In this document: piece by piece, positions 30,672-43,400 of the stretch
Numbering within the stretch: the stretch's first letter is position 1
How the letters are laid out: every line of letters begins with the position of its first letter
Assembly: GCA_025765615.1 (NCBI GenBank)
Contig: JAIVFJ010000355.1
Span: 1-59,431, forward strand
Source: Zopfochytrium polystomum
Taxonomy: Eukaryota > Chytridiomycota > Chytridiomycetes > Chytridiales > Chytridiaceae
Length of the DNA: 59,431 nt
Direction of reading: 5' to 3'
The notes under the pieces: generated by a model
Seen by the model: the letters and a program-made list of their open reading frames with translations, nothing else
What the model was told of the DNA's origin: nothing
The model's database searches: none
Program-made: the position numbers and the translations under genes

Positions 30672-33600
30672 CTAGCTACGCCTTCCCGCCCCGCTACCCT
30701 TGTCTGCTGGCCCACGGCCCCCTGCAGGCACCCCGCCGCCGCGAACAAGCCCTGCGCTTCCCGGACGCGTCGGAGCGCCAGAAGCTCCTCCCAATGATCC
30801 CGAGGACGTGGAAGTCGACGATCCCGCTCGAGCCCCTCCTGCTGGAGACCCCGCACTCCGAACCGACCCGCCCGCGCCGTGCGTCGGCCCCGGGGTCGCG
30901 GAGCCGCTCGACAACGACGACGACGACGACCCGTTGCGCCGCAGGCCGGGGACCGGCCGCGAGGGCGACGGCGATGTCGATGGCGACGCTCCTAACGGCG
31001 CCGGCTCCGGCTTCTGCGCCGCCGCAGGTCCGCCGACGGCGTCCAGCTGCTTCCCAAGGTTCCACCCGCTTCCTGGCGGCACCGTGACGGGGTGCAGCAC
31101 TACCATCGTGGCCGCCGGCGGCATCAGCGGGTCCGACAACGACAGCGACGTCCGGTCCGGCATCAGCCGGGCAGACAGCGGAGGTTCGGGAGACCGCCGC
31201 TCGGCTGCGGGTGCCGCCGTCGCGCTGGCGCTGCCGTATCCGTTGGCTTTGGACCGGTGCGACGACGTGGTCGTCGCCGTCGACGAAGAGGATGCTGCTG
31301 AGAGGGCTGACGAGTTGGAGCCCGTTCGACTCAGCGCAACTGCGCCTGCGGGACTGATGCGGCCGTTCGCGGTGCTTCCGCCAGCGCCAAGCCGGGACCG
31401 AGAGGGCATGGACGAGGAAGAGGAGGAGGACGATGTCGCTAAAGACGATGAAGATGTGCCAGGGCCGGTTGGAGGCGTTGGCGACCGTGGCAGCGACAAC
31501 GGTGACGAACGGCCACTGCGAAGCGACATGGCCGCGGTTGCGGCGGGAGCTTTCCGCCGGTTGGGAGCTGTTCCGCTTGCTGTAGCAGAGCTGCTCGACT
31601 TGTCGGAGCCCTTTCGATTGGCGGCAGCGCTGGCATTGCCACCAGCTCCAGTGACGCTGCTCTGTGCGCTTCCTTGGGTGCTATTTGTTCGAGTCAGGGT
31701 ATTGTCCGTCACGGCGGACGTGGGCTGCGCCCGCCGGGAGGGCTTCGCGGTGCTTGGCTCTGATGGCTCGACCCTGTCTAACGTTTGCGTTCGACGCGGG
31801 GTTGGTGGATTCGTTTCAACGGCCCTGGTTCCTTCTTGAATCAACATATTTAACATAGCGCAAACCCTATTGTACTTCATATCGACATCGCGGGTATCGA
31901 CTGGGGGTTCCCCCGGTTGAGAATCTAACCGCTCGCTCTGTTCGGGCAGGGAAACCATCTGATTTGCGCGCGTCTGGGGCTTTGTGTTGGTGTCAGTTTG
32001 AGATTCATGCGACACAGTGTAAAACGGTCATTGGGCTGTTACCTTTCCGTTTGGCTTGGCGGGCGTGGGTGACTTACTGCTGGGAAGGTCGTCCTCATCA
32101 AGAGGTGAAACCTTTCCGCCTTGCGCAATGGTAAGTCGCCTTTGAAGCACAGCCATCTGCCGCTTGAGCAAGTCCATGGCAGCGGCCTGCTCTCGAATAG
32201 TTGTCTCTAGAGTCGAATTCACAGCTAGCAAAGACTCGTTTGCGATCTCTAGATCCATAATCTGTCAAAACACAAAACAGGAGATGGGTAGGGGAGGGGT
32301 TAACAAGCGTCGCGAATGGCCAACGCGGCTCGAGTTATATACCACAAACCTTTCGAAGCGCTCTATCGTTGACTTGAACCTCTAGACTTTCAAAGTCGCC
32401 TTCGTCATGCTCACGAGGAGTGGGCGGGGCGGCCGGTTTCATGACCGATGACGAAGAACGCTTCTTGGAAAGGGCCAGATCCTGCTTTGAAGTCGCATTT
32501 GGAATTGGGATAGCGGGCGGCGGCGGCGAAGATCGGTGGGTCCTCGCCGCCGGGAAGGAAGGGTACTTTTGGGATTGAGGGGCAGCCAGGGCGGCAGCGG
32601 CGGGTGCTTCGGAGGAGGGTATAGGAGCCGAAACCTGGCTTGGCCACGGCAAGGAGGCAGACGCGGGCGATGATCCGGTGGAAGGCGGAGTAGGTGGTGG
32701 ATGCGGTTGCAGATTGAGTTGAGTGAGGAAGCGAGCCGGCAATTTGACCTGGCGTGGCCCGATGATTCCGTCGGCGGGTGAGATTGTGCGAGGCGTGCGG
32801 ACGCGAGCGCGATGCATGCGGGATGCGTGATTGTAATGAGCAAGCGAGCTGAGAGACCACTCTCTCTGTTTTCTCACCCCGCCTTCTCGCCACGCCTTGT
32901 CTCTCCAAACACCCATAACCATACACACAGTCTCACGCCCCACCCGCGCTCTCCGCCATTGCAAGACAACCAGATCTCTTACCTTGATGGCTGGCTTAGA
33001 CGGCGGCGAGGACGACCCGCCGTGCGGGGAATGATCCCTGGACGGCCCAATGGTTGGCGACCCCAGCACGCGAGGCGATGGGGACGCAAGCGGTGATCCG
33101 CGGCCGCCTCCGCTCGCAAACCAGCCGTACCGCTCATCCGGGTGGGCTGCACCGGCAGCGACGCCGAGAAAGGACGGATGCTCACCGGGCACGAGCGTTC
33201 CAGCCGAAGACGCGGACGAGACACCACTGGTGTTACTGAAGCGCTTTTCGGCGTTGAGTCGATCGTTGCGCGCCTCAATGTCCTCGTCGCTCCACCACAC
33301 GGCACGGTCCGAGGGGCGCCGCTGCTGCTTTGGCGTTGCGGTCAGCGCCGGACGCACGCCGCCACCAGCGCCGATGCCGTCCAGCGGCGGGGTGGACGAT
33401 GTCGAGGACCTGGAAAAGGAGGAGTGGGTGGACGACGATCCCGGCTGGTACGACGGCGGGAGGTAGAGATTGGATGCCGATCCCGACGGCGACGACGACG
33501 ATGACGAGGAGAAGGACGGCGATTCCGAGTAGAAGAGTGGTGGAGCTGCCAGCGCCAAGGAAGAGCTAGGTTGCGAGCGCCGGCCGGTGGAGGTAGCGGC

Positions 33601-33705
33601 GTGAGGCGGGGGGGACAAGGATGTCGACGAGGGGAGGGTTTGCATGGCGCCGCCGCTGCCTGCCGATTGAGGTCGGTCGAGCATCATCGCCGTCGTCGTC
33701 GCCAA
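30672..33705 (-). CDS. Ser/Ala-rich protein with central coiled coil, function unknown
   Basis: Four exons (33705-32983, 32748-32350, 32261-32043, 31979-30672), all in phase 0, give 882 aa. Long Ser/Pro/Gly-rich disordered regions surround one conserved-looking coiled-coil core at about residues 360-420 (NDRALRKIMDLEIANESLLA, then NSTLETTIREQAAAMDLLKR). Another short charged segment lies near residue 175 (DIEARNDRLNAEKRF) and one near 475 (DVDMKYNRVCAMLNMLI). There is no signal peptide, membrane span or enzymatic motif. The core has the look of a scaffold or microtubule/septum-associated protein, but I cannot assign a family. The final-exon acceptor could also lie 6 bp further in. Confidence 0.65.
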
Positions 33706-34569
33706 GGCAGTGGACGTTCAGTTCAGGTTATGGATCGATCGATCCAGGATCGCTCGCACGCGCCAACCGGGAATGACGCGCGTTTGTGTGGGTGGATGGC
33801 GTTCCCGTCCCGCAATCGGGGGGAAAAAACCGCCCTCACCACCAACAACCCTCCGCAGGGTCAAGGAACGGCCGCTACGTCCCCGAGCCAAGCAGCGACA
33901 AAAGCAGCAGCAGGAGCAGCAGCAGCCTGGCCGCACGATGCGGTGGCGGATTCTTCGCTTCTCGCTCGCGGGAGTCGGGAAGGGAAGGGGGAGTTCGTCT
34001 GAGAGAGAGGACGACTGGACCGGATCGAGGGGACGGGCGACGGTGAGGGGGAGAGGATCGTTGCACTTTTTTTCTTTGGAAAGGCTTGTCTGTCTGTCTG
34101 TCTGTCTATCTCTCTCTCTCTCTGTTTCGCTCTCTGTCTCTCTCTCTCTCTCTCCATGCACCTCGCCCAGTCTCTCTTCGTTTGATCTTGATGTTCGATC
34201 GATGCCTCCTCCATTCTCTCCCTCCATCTGTCTCCTCTCTCATTCCCTTTCTGTCTCTTGCACGGTGGCGAAACAACTTAGAGGCGGGACAGAGACGGAG
34301 ACTCAGCCAGCCACCGACAGAACAAACAAGAAAACAAGAAAACAGGGGCGGACAAAGTCGTCCCGAAAGGCGGGCATTTGTTGAGAGGAGGGAAGCTTTT
34401 TCCGCTGCGGCCGGAGGGGGAAGAGGAGCGCGAGGAGCGCGAGGAGCACGACGGCGAGGACGAGGAGGAGGAGCACGACGACGACGACGACGACGAGGCT
34501 GCAGCTGGCCGTTCGTTCGTTCGCTTATTAGTTTGCTTGTTCGTTCGTTCGTTCGTTCGTTCGTTCGTT

Positions 34570-34610
<41 letters not shown>

Positions 34611-34749
34611 TGCGTGTGTGCCTGTGTGCCTGTGTTTTGCAACGCTGATCTGGGACTGGCCATCGCAAAACAAACAAAAAAACTCGCGTGTGCACGTGAC
34701 AGGCCCAATGACGTGGTCAACCACAGCGGGAAAAGAAAAAGCACCCAGC
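33706..34749. repeat. Intergenic, with TCTG, TTCG and GT microsatellites
   Basis: TCTG units near 34087-34108, CT-rich sequence to about 34155, (TTCG)n at about 34539-34572 running directly into (GT)n at 34573-34607. Frames over this region are repeat artefacts. It separates the promoter of the coiled-coil gene from the 3' end of the tRNA-synthetase gene. Confidence 0.6.
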
Positions 34750-36694
34750 CTAGCGAAACCCCACGGCCCGCCGCACCGCCTCCATGGTTCGCTCCGCAGC
34801 TTCTCGCGCGCGCTCCTCGCCCCGTCGAAGCAGTTGCTCCACCGCCCCGCCGCCGTCCGCCCGGTGCCGCGCAACCTCCTCCCGTACCCCGCGCAGCCCT
34901 TCGACCACGCATTCCGCCACCGTCTCCTTGAACTCTTGGTTGCTCATATTGGCTTGACGCTCCGCGAGCTCCTCCACGCTCACACCCCCCGGAGCAGCAC
35001 CAGCAGCAGCGTGCGGAGGTGCCGCGGCCGAAGCCGCCTCCATGAACGCTGCTTGGATCCGCAACAGGTTCGCGATCCCCGGTCGCCGTTCGGGATCGTA
35101 CGTGATTCCCCGCGTCGAGTCGACCGTGGCCCGTCTGATCTTTTGCCGGATGGCGTCCGCCGTGTCGTCAATGTTTATCCGCGTCTGGTCCGACGGATCG
35201 GATTTCGACATTTTCGACGTGGGGTTGCGAAGGGACATGATGCGCTTGGACGTTGATGATGCTTGTTTTGCGTGCGTGTGTGTGCGAGCGTGTCAGTTGG
35301 CGTGTGTGTGTGCGTGTGTGCGGGAGAGGCTTGAACGGGGAATGGGTTGACCGCGTGTGGAGGCACGTGTGGGGGTGGCGCGCTCGACTCACCAAAGACG
35401 CCTCTGGGGATCGGAAAAACATTCTTCTTGTAGTGAGCATTGAAGCTCCGCGCCGCCATGCTCGTCAGATTCATGTGCTGCAGCTGGTCCTCCCCTATCG
35501 GAACCTCGTTTGCCCTTTTTTTTTTGCGGTGGAAAAGTTTCAAGACCTCAATGATACCATTCTCAATGACCTAGAGAACCCTTCTTTACCGATAAACCAG
35601 AATATCAGCAGCCTGCAATACGGGATACGCCAGCAGGCCAAGACCCGGTCCGCCGTCTTCAAAGTCGTTCGCACCGTCCTCTGTCGTCCTTTCGGCTGAC
35701 TCCGCGGCACCGCTTTTCAGCAGCTGCATCGTGGACTCTGCCATCGTTTCTCCACCGGCAAGCGTCCCGGCCTCTTTCATTGACTGCACTTTCGACTATT
35801 ATGCGCGTGATGTGTTTCCATGTAGGTCAACTGAAATGCCATTTTTTTCGCGTAGAAAAGGCTAGCAAGACGTGAGCAAAAGGCTGTACCTTCCATTGGT
35901 GCATGCGGGACAGCCAGCCGATGGGAGTTCTGCAGAACAGAATCCAAGCGAGCTCGGCGTGCTGAGGAACCTAATCGGTCCGAGGCATTGTTGGATCGGA
36001 AGGCCATTTGAAAGAGAGAAAGCTTACCCTCGACTGCCGAAACAAAACGCTCCTTTCGGGATCGATTCCGCAGGCGAGGAGAGCAATGGCCATGTCGTGG
36101 ATGTTCTTTCGGAGAAGCTTTGGATCCTGGGGCTGCGTGATGGCGTGAAGGTCGACGATGGAGTAAAGCACTTGGTTTCGGGACGCAGGCGCGCCTCCGG
36201 GACCTGCATCGGGGCAACGCGTTTTTAGTTGTTACTGTCCTCCCGCGTTACCCATGAGTGTGTGTTGTGTTGGAACTCGGGTGTCACGAACCCAGAAGAT
36301 CGTCCTGCATCCGCGTCCAGTTCTTCAGCGCGCCCAGATAGTTTCCCAGGTGCGGGATGCCCGTTGGCTGGATTCCCGACAGGACGACGCGAGGAGGCGG
36401 CGGTGGGTGGTGCGGCTCGCGTTCGAGTGGGTTCGGTCGGGAAGTATGCTTGTGGGTGGTTGACTGTGTCGCCGCCGCCGACGTCGTCGCGGTGGCCACT
36501 GCAAACCGCCGCCTCGGGGACGGCCGGGTCAGGGCGGCGGCCATCGCCGGGAACGACCACGCTCTCGCCGCCGCCGCCGCGGGCGGGAGAGGGAAGGAGG
36601 AGGGGTAGGAGCAGCAGCACGCACGCGTTGCTGGTGCTGCTCTCGATGATCTCGTCTTCACTGTGGTCATCCTTGTCATGACGGTCTTCGTCAT
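34750..36694 (-). CDS. Tryptophanyl-tRNA synthetase, mitochondrial type
   Basis: Six exons (36694-36292, 36203-36028, 35970-35890, 35795-35590, 35514-35393, 35261-34750) join in phase to 499 aa. It charges tRNA(Trp) with tryptophan using ATP. The class I signatures are present: [20 protein letters not shown] (HIGH-type) and SKMSKSD (KMSKS). Between them lie [38 protein letters not shown] and [13 protein letters not shown], in family order. The ~95 residues before the catalytic core are rich in Arg, Ala, Ser and Thr with few acids, as expected of a mitochondrial presequence. This fits the bacterial-like organellar enzyme (WARS2/Msw1). An Ala/Glu/Arg-rich insertion lengthens the C-terminal part. 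It lies head-to-head with the PROPPIN gene. Confidence 0.93.
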
Positions 36695-37214
36695 TCTGTG
36701 TCAAGCGTGTTTCCTTTCCTCGCACTCGACTCGGAGGCTTACGCGCAAGGCTTTGCAGCGGCGGCGAGTGCAGGCTCTGACGCAAAGGCAAGCGAAACGC
36801 ACTCGCGCTTCTCTCGCCGGGACACGCAAGTCCAGCGCGCGCATGGAGGCATGGCACGTACACACTCCCGCTAGCGCGCGCACCAACTCGCAAAGCAAGC
36901 GCTCGCACGGCACGACGTACGGGCACGCACTCACCGCACTCACCGGCACGCACGGCACACACGAGCTGTGTTGGCGTGAATTGGGTAGCCTGCCCAGTAG
37001 GCCGCGACTCACTGCCTTGCGTCGTCGAGCGGGTATGGACACGGCGAATACATGTGCTTCATTCAATATTGTAGGCGTCAGTCACATCGGGATTGCGTGA
37101 CGTGGAGCTGCCCGCAAACCCGCCACACACACGCACACACACAGGCAGGCAGACAGGCAGACAGACAACAACAAGAACGCAACAACAACCAAGGGAGAGA
37201 TCGATGCTGCAACA
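36695..37214. promoter_or_regulatory. Divergent promoter region between tRNA-synthetase and PROPPIN genes
   Basis: About 520 bp separate the two start codons. The region must hold both promoters. I see CACG/GCAC-rich stretches and a short CA-rich tract near 37122-37142, but no clear TATA box. Confidence 0.4.
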
Positions 37215-37310
37215 ATGAACCTCGGCGGCTTCGCATCGTCGTCCTTGTCGGCATCGCCGCCGCCGCCGCCGTCGCCCCTGTCGCCGTTCGTGGCGGCGGG
37301 GCCCGCGTCG

Positions 37311-37348
<38 letters not shown>

Positions 37349-40265
37349 TGCAGCGGCGGCGGCGGCGGCTTCGGCGGCCGCGGGCATGTCATCGTCTTTC
37401 GCGGCTGGCTCATCGTCCGCCACCTCGGCTTCATCTGTCGCCGCCGCGTCTGGCGCTGGCGGCGGCGGCGGCGGCGGAGGGACTGTGCCCGCCGGCTACT
37501 CCGTTGCCCCAGGCCTCCTCTTTGCAAACTTCAACCAAGACTTTGGCTGCTTCGCCGTTGGCACCACCGCAGGCTTCCGCATCTACAACACAGATCCCCT
37601 GCAGGAAAAGGTCCGCAGAGAATTTGTGACTGACCGTCGTCCTCCAGCCTCCGGCGTTCCGATACCCTCCTCGACAGCAGCCGCAGCAGCCTCGTCCTTC
37701 TCCTCTTCCTCCACTGCCAACAGGAATGCCTCCGCTGCTCCTGGATCCGCTCGCCACTCCCAACCCTCTCCTTCATCACCGTCTCCCTCCCCGTCGATCG
37801 GCGGCCGGCACAAGCTGCCATCGCTGCGGTATCAAATGGGTGCAACTCGAATGTCGAGTGCGTCCTTGTCGTCCTCCACATCTTCATCCTCGTCCTCTTC
37901 TTCATCGTCCTCCACCTCCGCCTCCATAGCATCTCAGCTGTCCGATGCCCATCTGCTTGCCTCTTCGTCAACGACCGCTGCCGCGCCGCTGAGCCGAATG
38001 GGATCCGGCGTTTTGGACATGGACGCCATTGAAGACATCCGCGATGCTGTTGCAGTCGGCCCGCCTCAACACACCCATCTCGCCAGCCCGTCGCCTGTTG
38101 ACTCGGACCCACGGCAGCTTTCTGACCAACCCCAAGGCTTCTTGTTTGAAGGAGAGGAAGTGAGCCTCCAAGTTGGGATGGGGCAGGATCTCACTACGGA
38201 ATACCGCTACAACCCCGCATTTGACGACGGTGGCGCGGACGCTGGGGCGGCGCGCGCTGGGAGCACGACAACAGCGGCGATCTCAGCGCTTGCAGCGCCG
38301 GCTCAGCCAGCCTCTATTCATGGTGCATCCGCGCTTGCTTCATTGACTTCCCCAAAGGGCAAGTCGCGGGTTGTCTTTGATGGTGTCGAAGGGGACGACG
38401 GAGCGGGTTTCGAAAGCGATGACGGTTCGAGACGAGGGAACAAACAAGATGGATACCCTTCTGTGGTGGCTGACGATGAAGACGGTGACGATCAGGAATA
38501 TGCCCCAGTTCGGCCAGAGCTCGACGTTCCCGGCGGCATTGCAATCGCCGAAATGCTACACAGAACAAACTATATTGCGCTCGTGGGTGGAGGGAGGCAT
38601 CCCAAGTTCCCTACCAACAGAGTTATGATATGGGATGATTTGAAAGGCCGGATAGTGATGGAGTTTCAAATGCGAAGCGAAGTGAAGGCGGTTCGTTTCC
38701 GAAAGGACAGGTTGGTCAACAATTTCGCAAATTATGCTGCCAATTTGGCGTGCTGATATGCTTGCATTCCCAGACTCGTCATTGTGCTGCTTAACAAGGT
38801 GGTGGTCTACACTTTTTCACCAAAGCCACTGAGACTCTACTCTTTTGATACGATGCCGAACGACCGAGGTCTGATTGCCTTGGCACCAGCTCCGCCCCTT
38901 GTAGATGGTGCCCCAATTTCTGCGACTTTGGTGTTCCTGGGAAGGGCTCGGGGACAAATTCAATACTGCGATCTTCCTGTCGGTCCTCTGAAATTGCAAC
39001 CAAGCCGAGAAGCGTCACAAGACCGTGGATCGTCGTCTCGTCGTCCCAGTGGCTCTGTGATGCCTCCAAAACTACCACACCCACCAGCCATTTCCATGAT
39101 TGCTGCGCACACTTCAGACATGGCTGCATTTACTGTCTCTCACTCTGGTCACCTCATCGCAACGGCGTCAGAAACGGGGACGCTGATAAGGGTTTTTGAA
39201 GCTCGCTCGGGACGGCTGGTCAGCGAATTGCGCCGCGGTCTTGATAAAGCCGAAATCTTTTGCATCGCCTTCAATCTCGAGGGAACGCGGATATGCGTGT
39301 CCAGCGATAAAGGCACCGTCCACATTTTCAACGTTGGAACCCCTGCCGATGGCACAATATCCGAGTTGTCCCTTAGCGGTGGCTTCGTGAGCCAAGTCTC
39401 TGAAATTCCTGTTAGCACATCGCAACCGTTCCCTCACTCGCTGTCTGAAACACGGCCCATCGCCCGTTCAAGTGGCAATTCGGGGAGGCGTGGTTCTACA
39501 GCATCAACAACATCTTCCTCTGGATCGCCCCCCGACTTCACCTCTTTCTTGTCACCGTCTATTCCATCGGAAAAAGGGTTTCCGCAGACTGGTGGTGGAG
39601 GCAGCGCCGGAGGATACACCACCTCTTACTCTTCTCACACGGCACAACTTCATTCCAGCACTCCCTCCCGAGGATCCGTCGGCCCGACCTCGTCCCTTTC
39701 ATCGTCATCGAACTTACCAAATCCGCAATCTGGCGCTGATCAGGAAGTGAAGGGAAACCGCCAATCGTCACTGTCCTTTTTCTCGCCGATATCAAAGTAT
39801 TTTTCCTCCCAGTGGAGTTTTGCTCAATTCTCGCTTCCGACAGAGGCTCGGTGCATCTGCGCGTTTGCCATTGCAGATCGTGCGGGTGGCGGATCTGAGG
39901 GAGCCAGGAGGGGCATTATGGCAGCCGCTGCAGCCGACGCCGCCGCCCGTGACGCAGCAGCTGCAGCAACCTCAAACAGGTCTTCTACGTCTGCGCCGTT
40001 CTCCTTTGTTTTCAACAGCGCGGCGTCGCCCAACCACGGACATCTGGAGCATCCCTTGCCACAGACTCGCTGGTCCCCGCCCCCACCTCTTCAGGCCTCT
40101 GCGGTTGTCGTTCTCTGCGCGGATGGCACGTTACACAAGTTTGCTTTTGACCCCAGAAAGGGCGGTGAAGCGGTCCGGGAGAGTTTCTATCGGTTTTACC
40201 GCGGCTTGCAGGAGGAGTCGGACGCGACGGTGGACGGTGGGGTGGACTGGAGCCGAAGGTGGTGA
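37215..40265 (+). CDS. PROPPIN-family WD40 protein, WIPI3/4 (WDR45/Hsv2)-like, unusually long
   Basis: Two exons (37215-38710, 38774-40265; phase 2) give 995 aa. PROPPINs are seven-bladed propellers that bind PI3P/PI(3,5)P2 on autophagic and endosomal membranes. Blade text is clear: [20 protein letters not shown] (~residue 105), [40 protein letters not shown], and [20 protein letters not shown]. The lipid-binding motif is LRRG (in [18 protein letters not shown], ~residue 650), the WIPI3/4-type variant of FRRG. Typical members have 350-500 aa. The excess is a ~290-residue Ser/Pro/Asp-rich insertion between the first two blades, poly-Ser from a (CAT)n run near the N-terminus, and two Ser/Thr-rich loops late in the propeller. 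Confidence 0.88.
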
Positions 40266-40485
40266 ACCCCGCCCCTCCCATTTTCTTCTACTCCTCCCTT
40301 TCTCTTTCTGCTTGTACGTGGCGAATTCCTGGTCGAGCTGGGAAAAACGGTTGAGTGGGGTGGGGCTCGGCATGTTGGGTACGACGGGCTGTTGGGAAAG
40401 CACCCTTCTTTCTGTGTGGTTTCGAGGTTTCAGAACAAACACAAAAAAACGGATGTCGGAGTTCGAAATTTGAGCCATTTCACAA

Positions 40486-43400
40486 ATGACCATCGTCCGC
40501 GACCCCTTCCTCGTCGTCGCCGACGAGCATCGCTGGAACAGCGGTGGTAATGTTGGTCCGCGATCGAGCTGCGTGCAAGCAGGCCGGTCCAAAAACCAGA
40601 GGCACGACCCCGAAGCAGCGGCGTCCGCCCTCTCCGCCCGCCTCCGCCGCGGTGTGATCGCCCACACCCACATTGTCCCCGCGTTTGCTCGGCGTGTCGA
40701 CGCCTTCCCGGGGACGACGACGACGGCACCCAGTGATCAGGGCACGGACGGCGGCGGCGAAAAGGTTAGCCCCAGCCACAAGTCGGGCGCCGCGCCGCTG
40801 CAGCCACCGCCGCATCAGCCATTCCAGCCAAAGCGGCCGACGGGTGGGTGCGGCGACGACGGAACCCCCTTGCCGTGGATAAAAGACCTCGCCGGCGCCG
40901 CCCTCGACGACTATCCCGCCGCCGCCACAACTCCACCCAGGCCGCCGCCTCGCCGCTTCCCCATCCGCATCGAAATCCACCCGCCCCCCGCGCCCTCGCT
41001 GCCGCCGGCCCGCCAGCCGTCGTCTTCGCCGGCAGCCGCCGCCGAAACCCGGCCGCACGCGCCGCCGCTCCGCTACACGCTTTGCCTCAAAGCCCCGCTC
41101 GAGGACGCCTTCTTCCACTGGACGTTCTCGTGCCACGCGTACAGCGTGCGCACGGCCGCCGCGAGGATGGGCTGGGACGACCGCTGGTGGTGCGCCGCCG
41201 CCGCCGGTGAAGGTGAAGGTGGAGGAAGAAGACGCGGAGGTGGCGCGGACGCGGCGGCGGCGGTGCGGGAGTTTGTCGAGGTCGTCAAGGACGTCGTCAG
41301 GCTGTGCCTTAACGAGCCGAATCGGTGAGGAAGGAGGGGGAGGAGGGGGTTGAGGGCGGGGAGTGCGAAGAGGTCGCTCACGGAGTCGGAAGCAAGCGCG
41401 GAACACAGGGCGAGGAGGGGGATGACGGCAAGCAGCAGTCCCACAAATGCCATTCCACTGACTTAGATGCGTCGGCTGTCTCACCTAATCTAATCCCCTC
41501 CCCCCCTTTCTTTTTTCTCATTTTCTTCGTGTCGGCCTCGTTCAAAGCTTTGTCGTTGCAGTCGAGAGACAGGACCGCGACGAGTCGGCCTCGCTCCGCG
41601 TCTGGGAGATCGTCAAGGGATACCGCAAAGTATCGATCTTGGATCTGGAGTTTGCCCCGTCCCCTTGGAGCGACGTGACCCGCGACATTCGGGAAGACTT
41701 TGTGCGGACTCAGGTGAATGCTTGTGAGGGGGTTTGGTGGGAAGCTGGCGTGGAACAGGGAGGGCGCGAAACGGTTTGTTGGGCTCCGTCGACTGACCCG
41801 CTGGCACACCTTCAAACACGCTTTTTTTTCTTTTCTTTTTCTTCTTCTCTTCGTGCTCTCCCTCTGGTGTCTAATCCCTTCTTGATCATTGCTGGACACA
41901 ACGCGAATAAATCTAGGCCCACTACAAGCAGCTCCGATCCGCCCTGGTGGAGAGCCTCTCAGTCGTGATGCGAAAGCACCCCTCCCTCCTTCTTACCGGC
42001 GGTGTCCCCGACCCGCTCCAGCCGACGGTGACCCGGCCGTGGGCTCAGCTCGTCCAGGACCTCCTGCCGCCGTCACCGCAAAAGACGGCAGAGGCCGTCC
42101 GCCGTGGCCGCGGCAAATGGATGTCGGAGTCTGAGCGGATCATGCGAAAGAAATTGTTTGTGCTCGCCACTGGGCCGGCAGACGACAGCTTGGAAGGTGA
42201 GGGTTTGTCCCGTCGTTCGACCGAACCCTCCGGCGGGAGGGTTTCGACAATGTTGCGGGGGTTAGCGCTAACGCCGGGCGAAAATATCACATTCAGTTGC
42301 CTTTGTCAAGTCCATAGGTGTTCGGGTATCTGGGCTTGAAGAGTCGGAGGTCGGCAACTGTGTGCGAAGACTGCGCTTCACCATTTTCGCAAAGGTTTTG
42401 CAACCCCCGATACTAGCCCTTTTTCGAGCGCTAAAACTTAAACAACGTTCAGGGCCCACGCCCAGAACAACCCGACTCGTACCTGGTCACAATCACATCG
42501 GACACGGACGTCTTTTGCAGCTTCGTGTCGGTCCCCATCACACCTTCCGAGTTCCAACGCATGACGCAAACCCTCGAGCTGGTCCGCCTCGACGGCGAAT
42601 ACAAGCTCTCTCCAGACCTCCGCGATCAACCGGCCCCGGTGAATGGCCGGCGCCGGGCCTCCTCCTCCGAATCCTCCTCCTCCGCCCCCGCCGCCGCAGC
42701 ATCAGTCGCCACCGAAGGCGCAGGGCGCGCCAGGGTCCTCGGGTTCCACGGCGCCAACGCCGCCGCCCCCGCCGGCGGACTCGTCGGCGTGCTCGGCTGG
42801 GACCTCCTGCACGGCTGCGAGGCCGACCCCGACCGCTTTGCGTGCGCCTTGCACGTGCGGCGCGCGCGGACGGCGCGCGGTCCCGCAGCCGCCTCCGCCA
42901 GTCACGCGGCGGAGACCGGGCGGCCGCCCCAGCTCCGCCGTGCGCGGCTCGCGTTTTACGAAAAGGTCGTGCACCGCAGCAAGGAGCTGCTGCGCATACA
43001 CTTTGTCGAGGCGTCGAGGGAGTATGTGAAACGGACCGTGCAGGAGCGCTTTGCGCAGCTCAAGGTTCGAGGCTTCCGTGGTGTTGGTGGGGCTGCGTTG
43101 GGCTGCGTTGGCGTGCTAGTTTCTCTGCACTTGTTCCCTCCACTCGACCCAAATCACTGACCGAGCCCCGGGGCTCACCGCCTCCCCCTCTTGTGCCGCC
43201 ATTAGAAAGAAATCGACTGGACGCAGCACAGACTCGACACCCTCTACGACGCCGTGCGCCGCAAAAGCCCCTCGCTGCTCGTCGAGCTAGGCGGCATCGA
43301 GCTGCCCCAGTCGTGGACGTCTTCCCGGACGCGGTGGCGGGCGCGCGCCGCCGCAAACCAGCCCCTGCATCTCGGACGACGACGCCGTGGGGACGGAGAC

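Noticed and set aside
30700..31839. A 379-codon plus-strand frame antisense to the coiled-coil gene
   Set aside because: No domain, and its composition is explained by the opposite low-complexity exon.
37308..37350. (CAT)n run considered as a possible CRISPR-like or regulatory repeat
   Set aside because: A plain trinucleotide microsatellite inside the PROPPIN coding sequence encoding poly-Ser. No spacer structure is present, and no CRISPR array is visible in the window.
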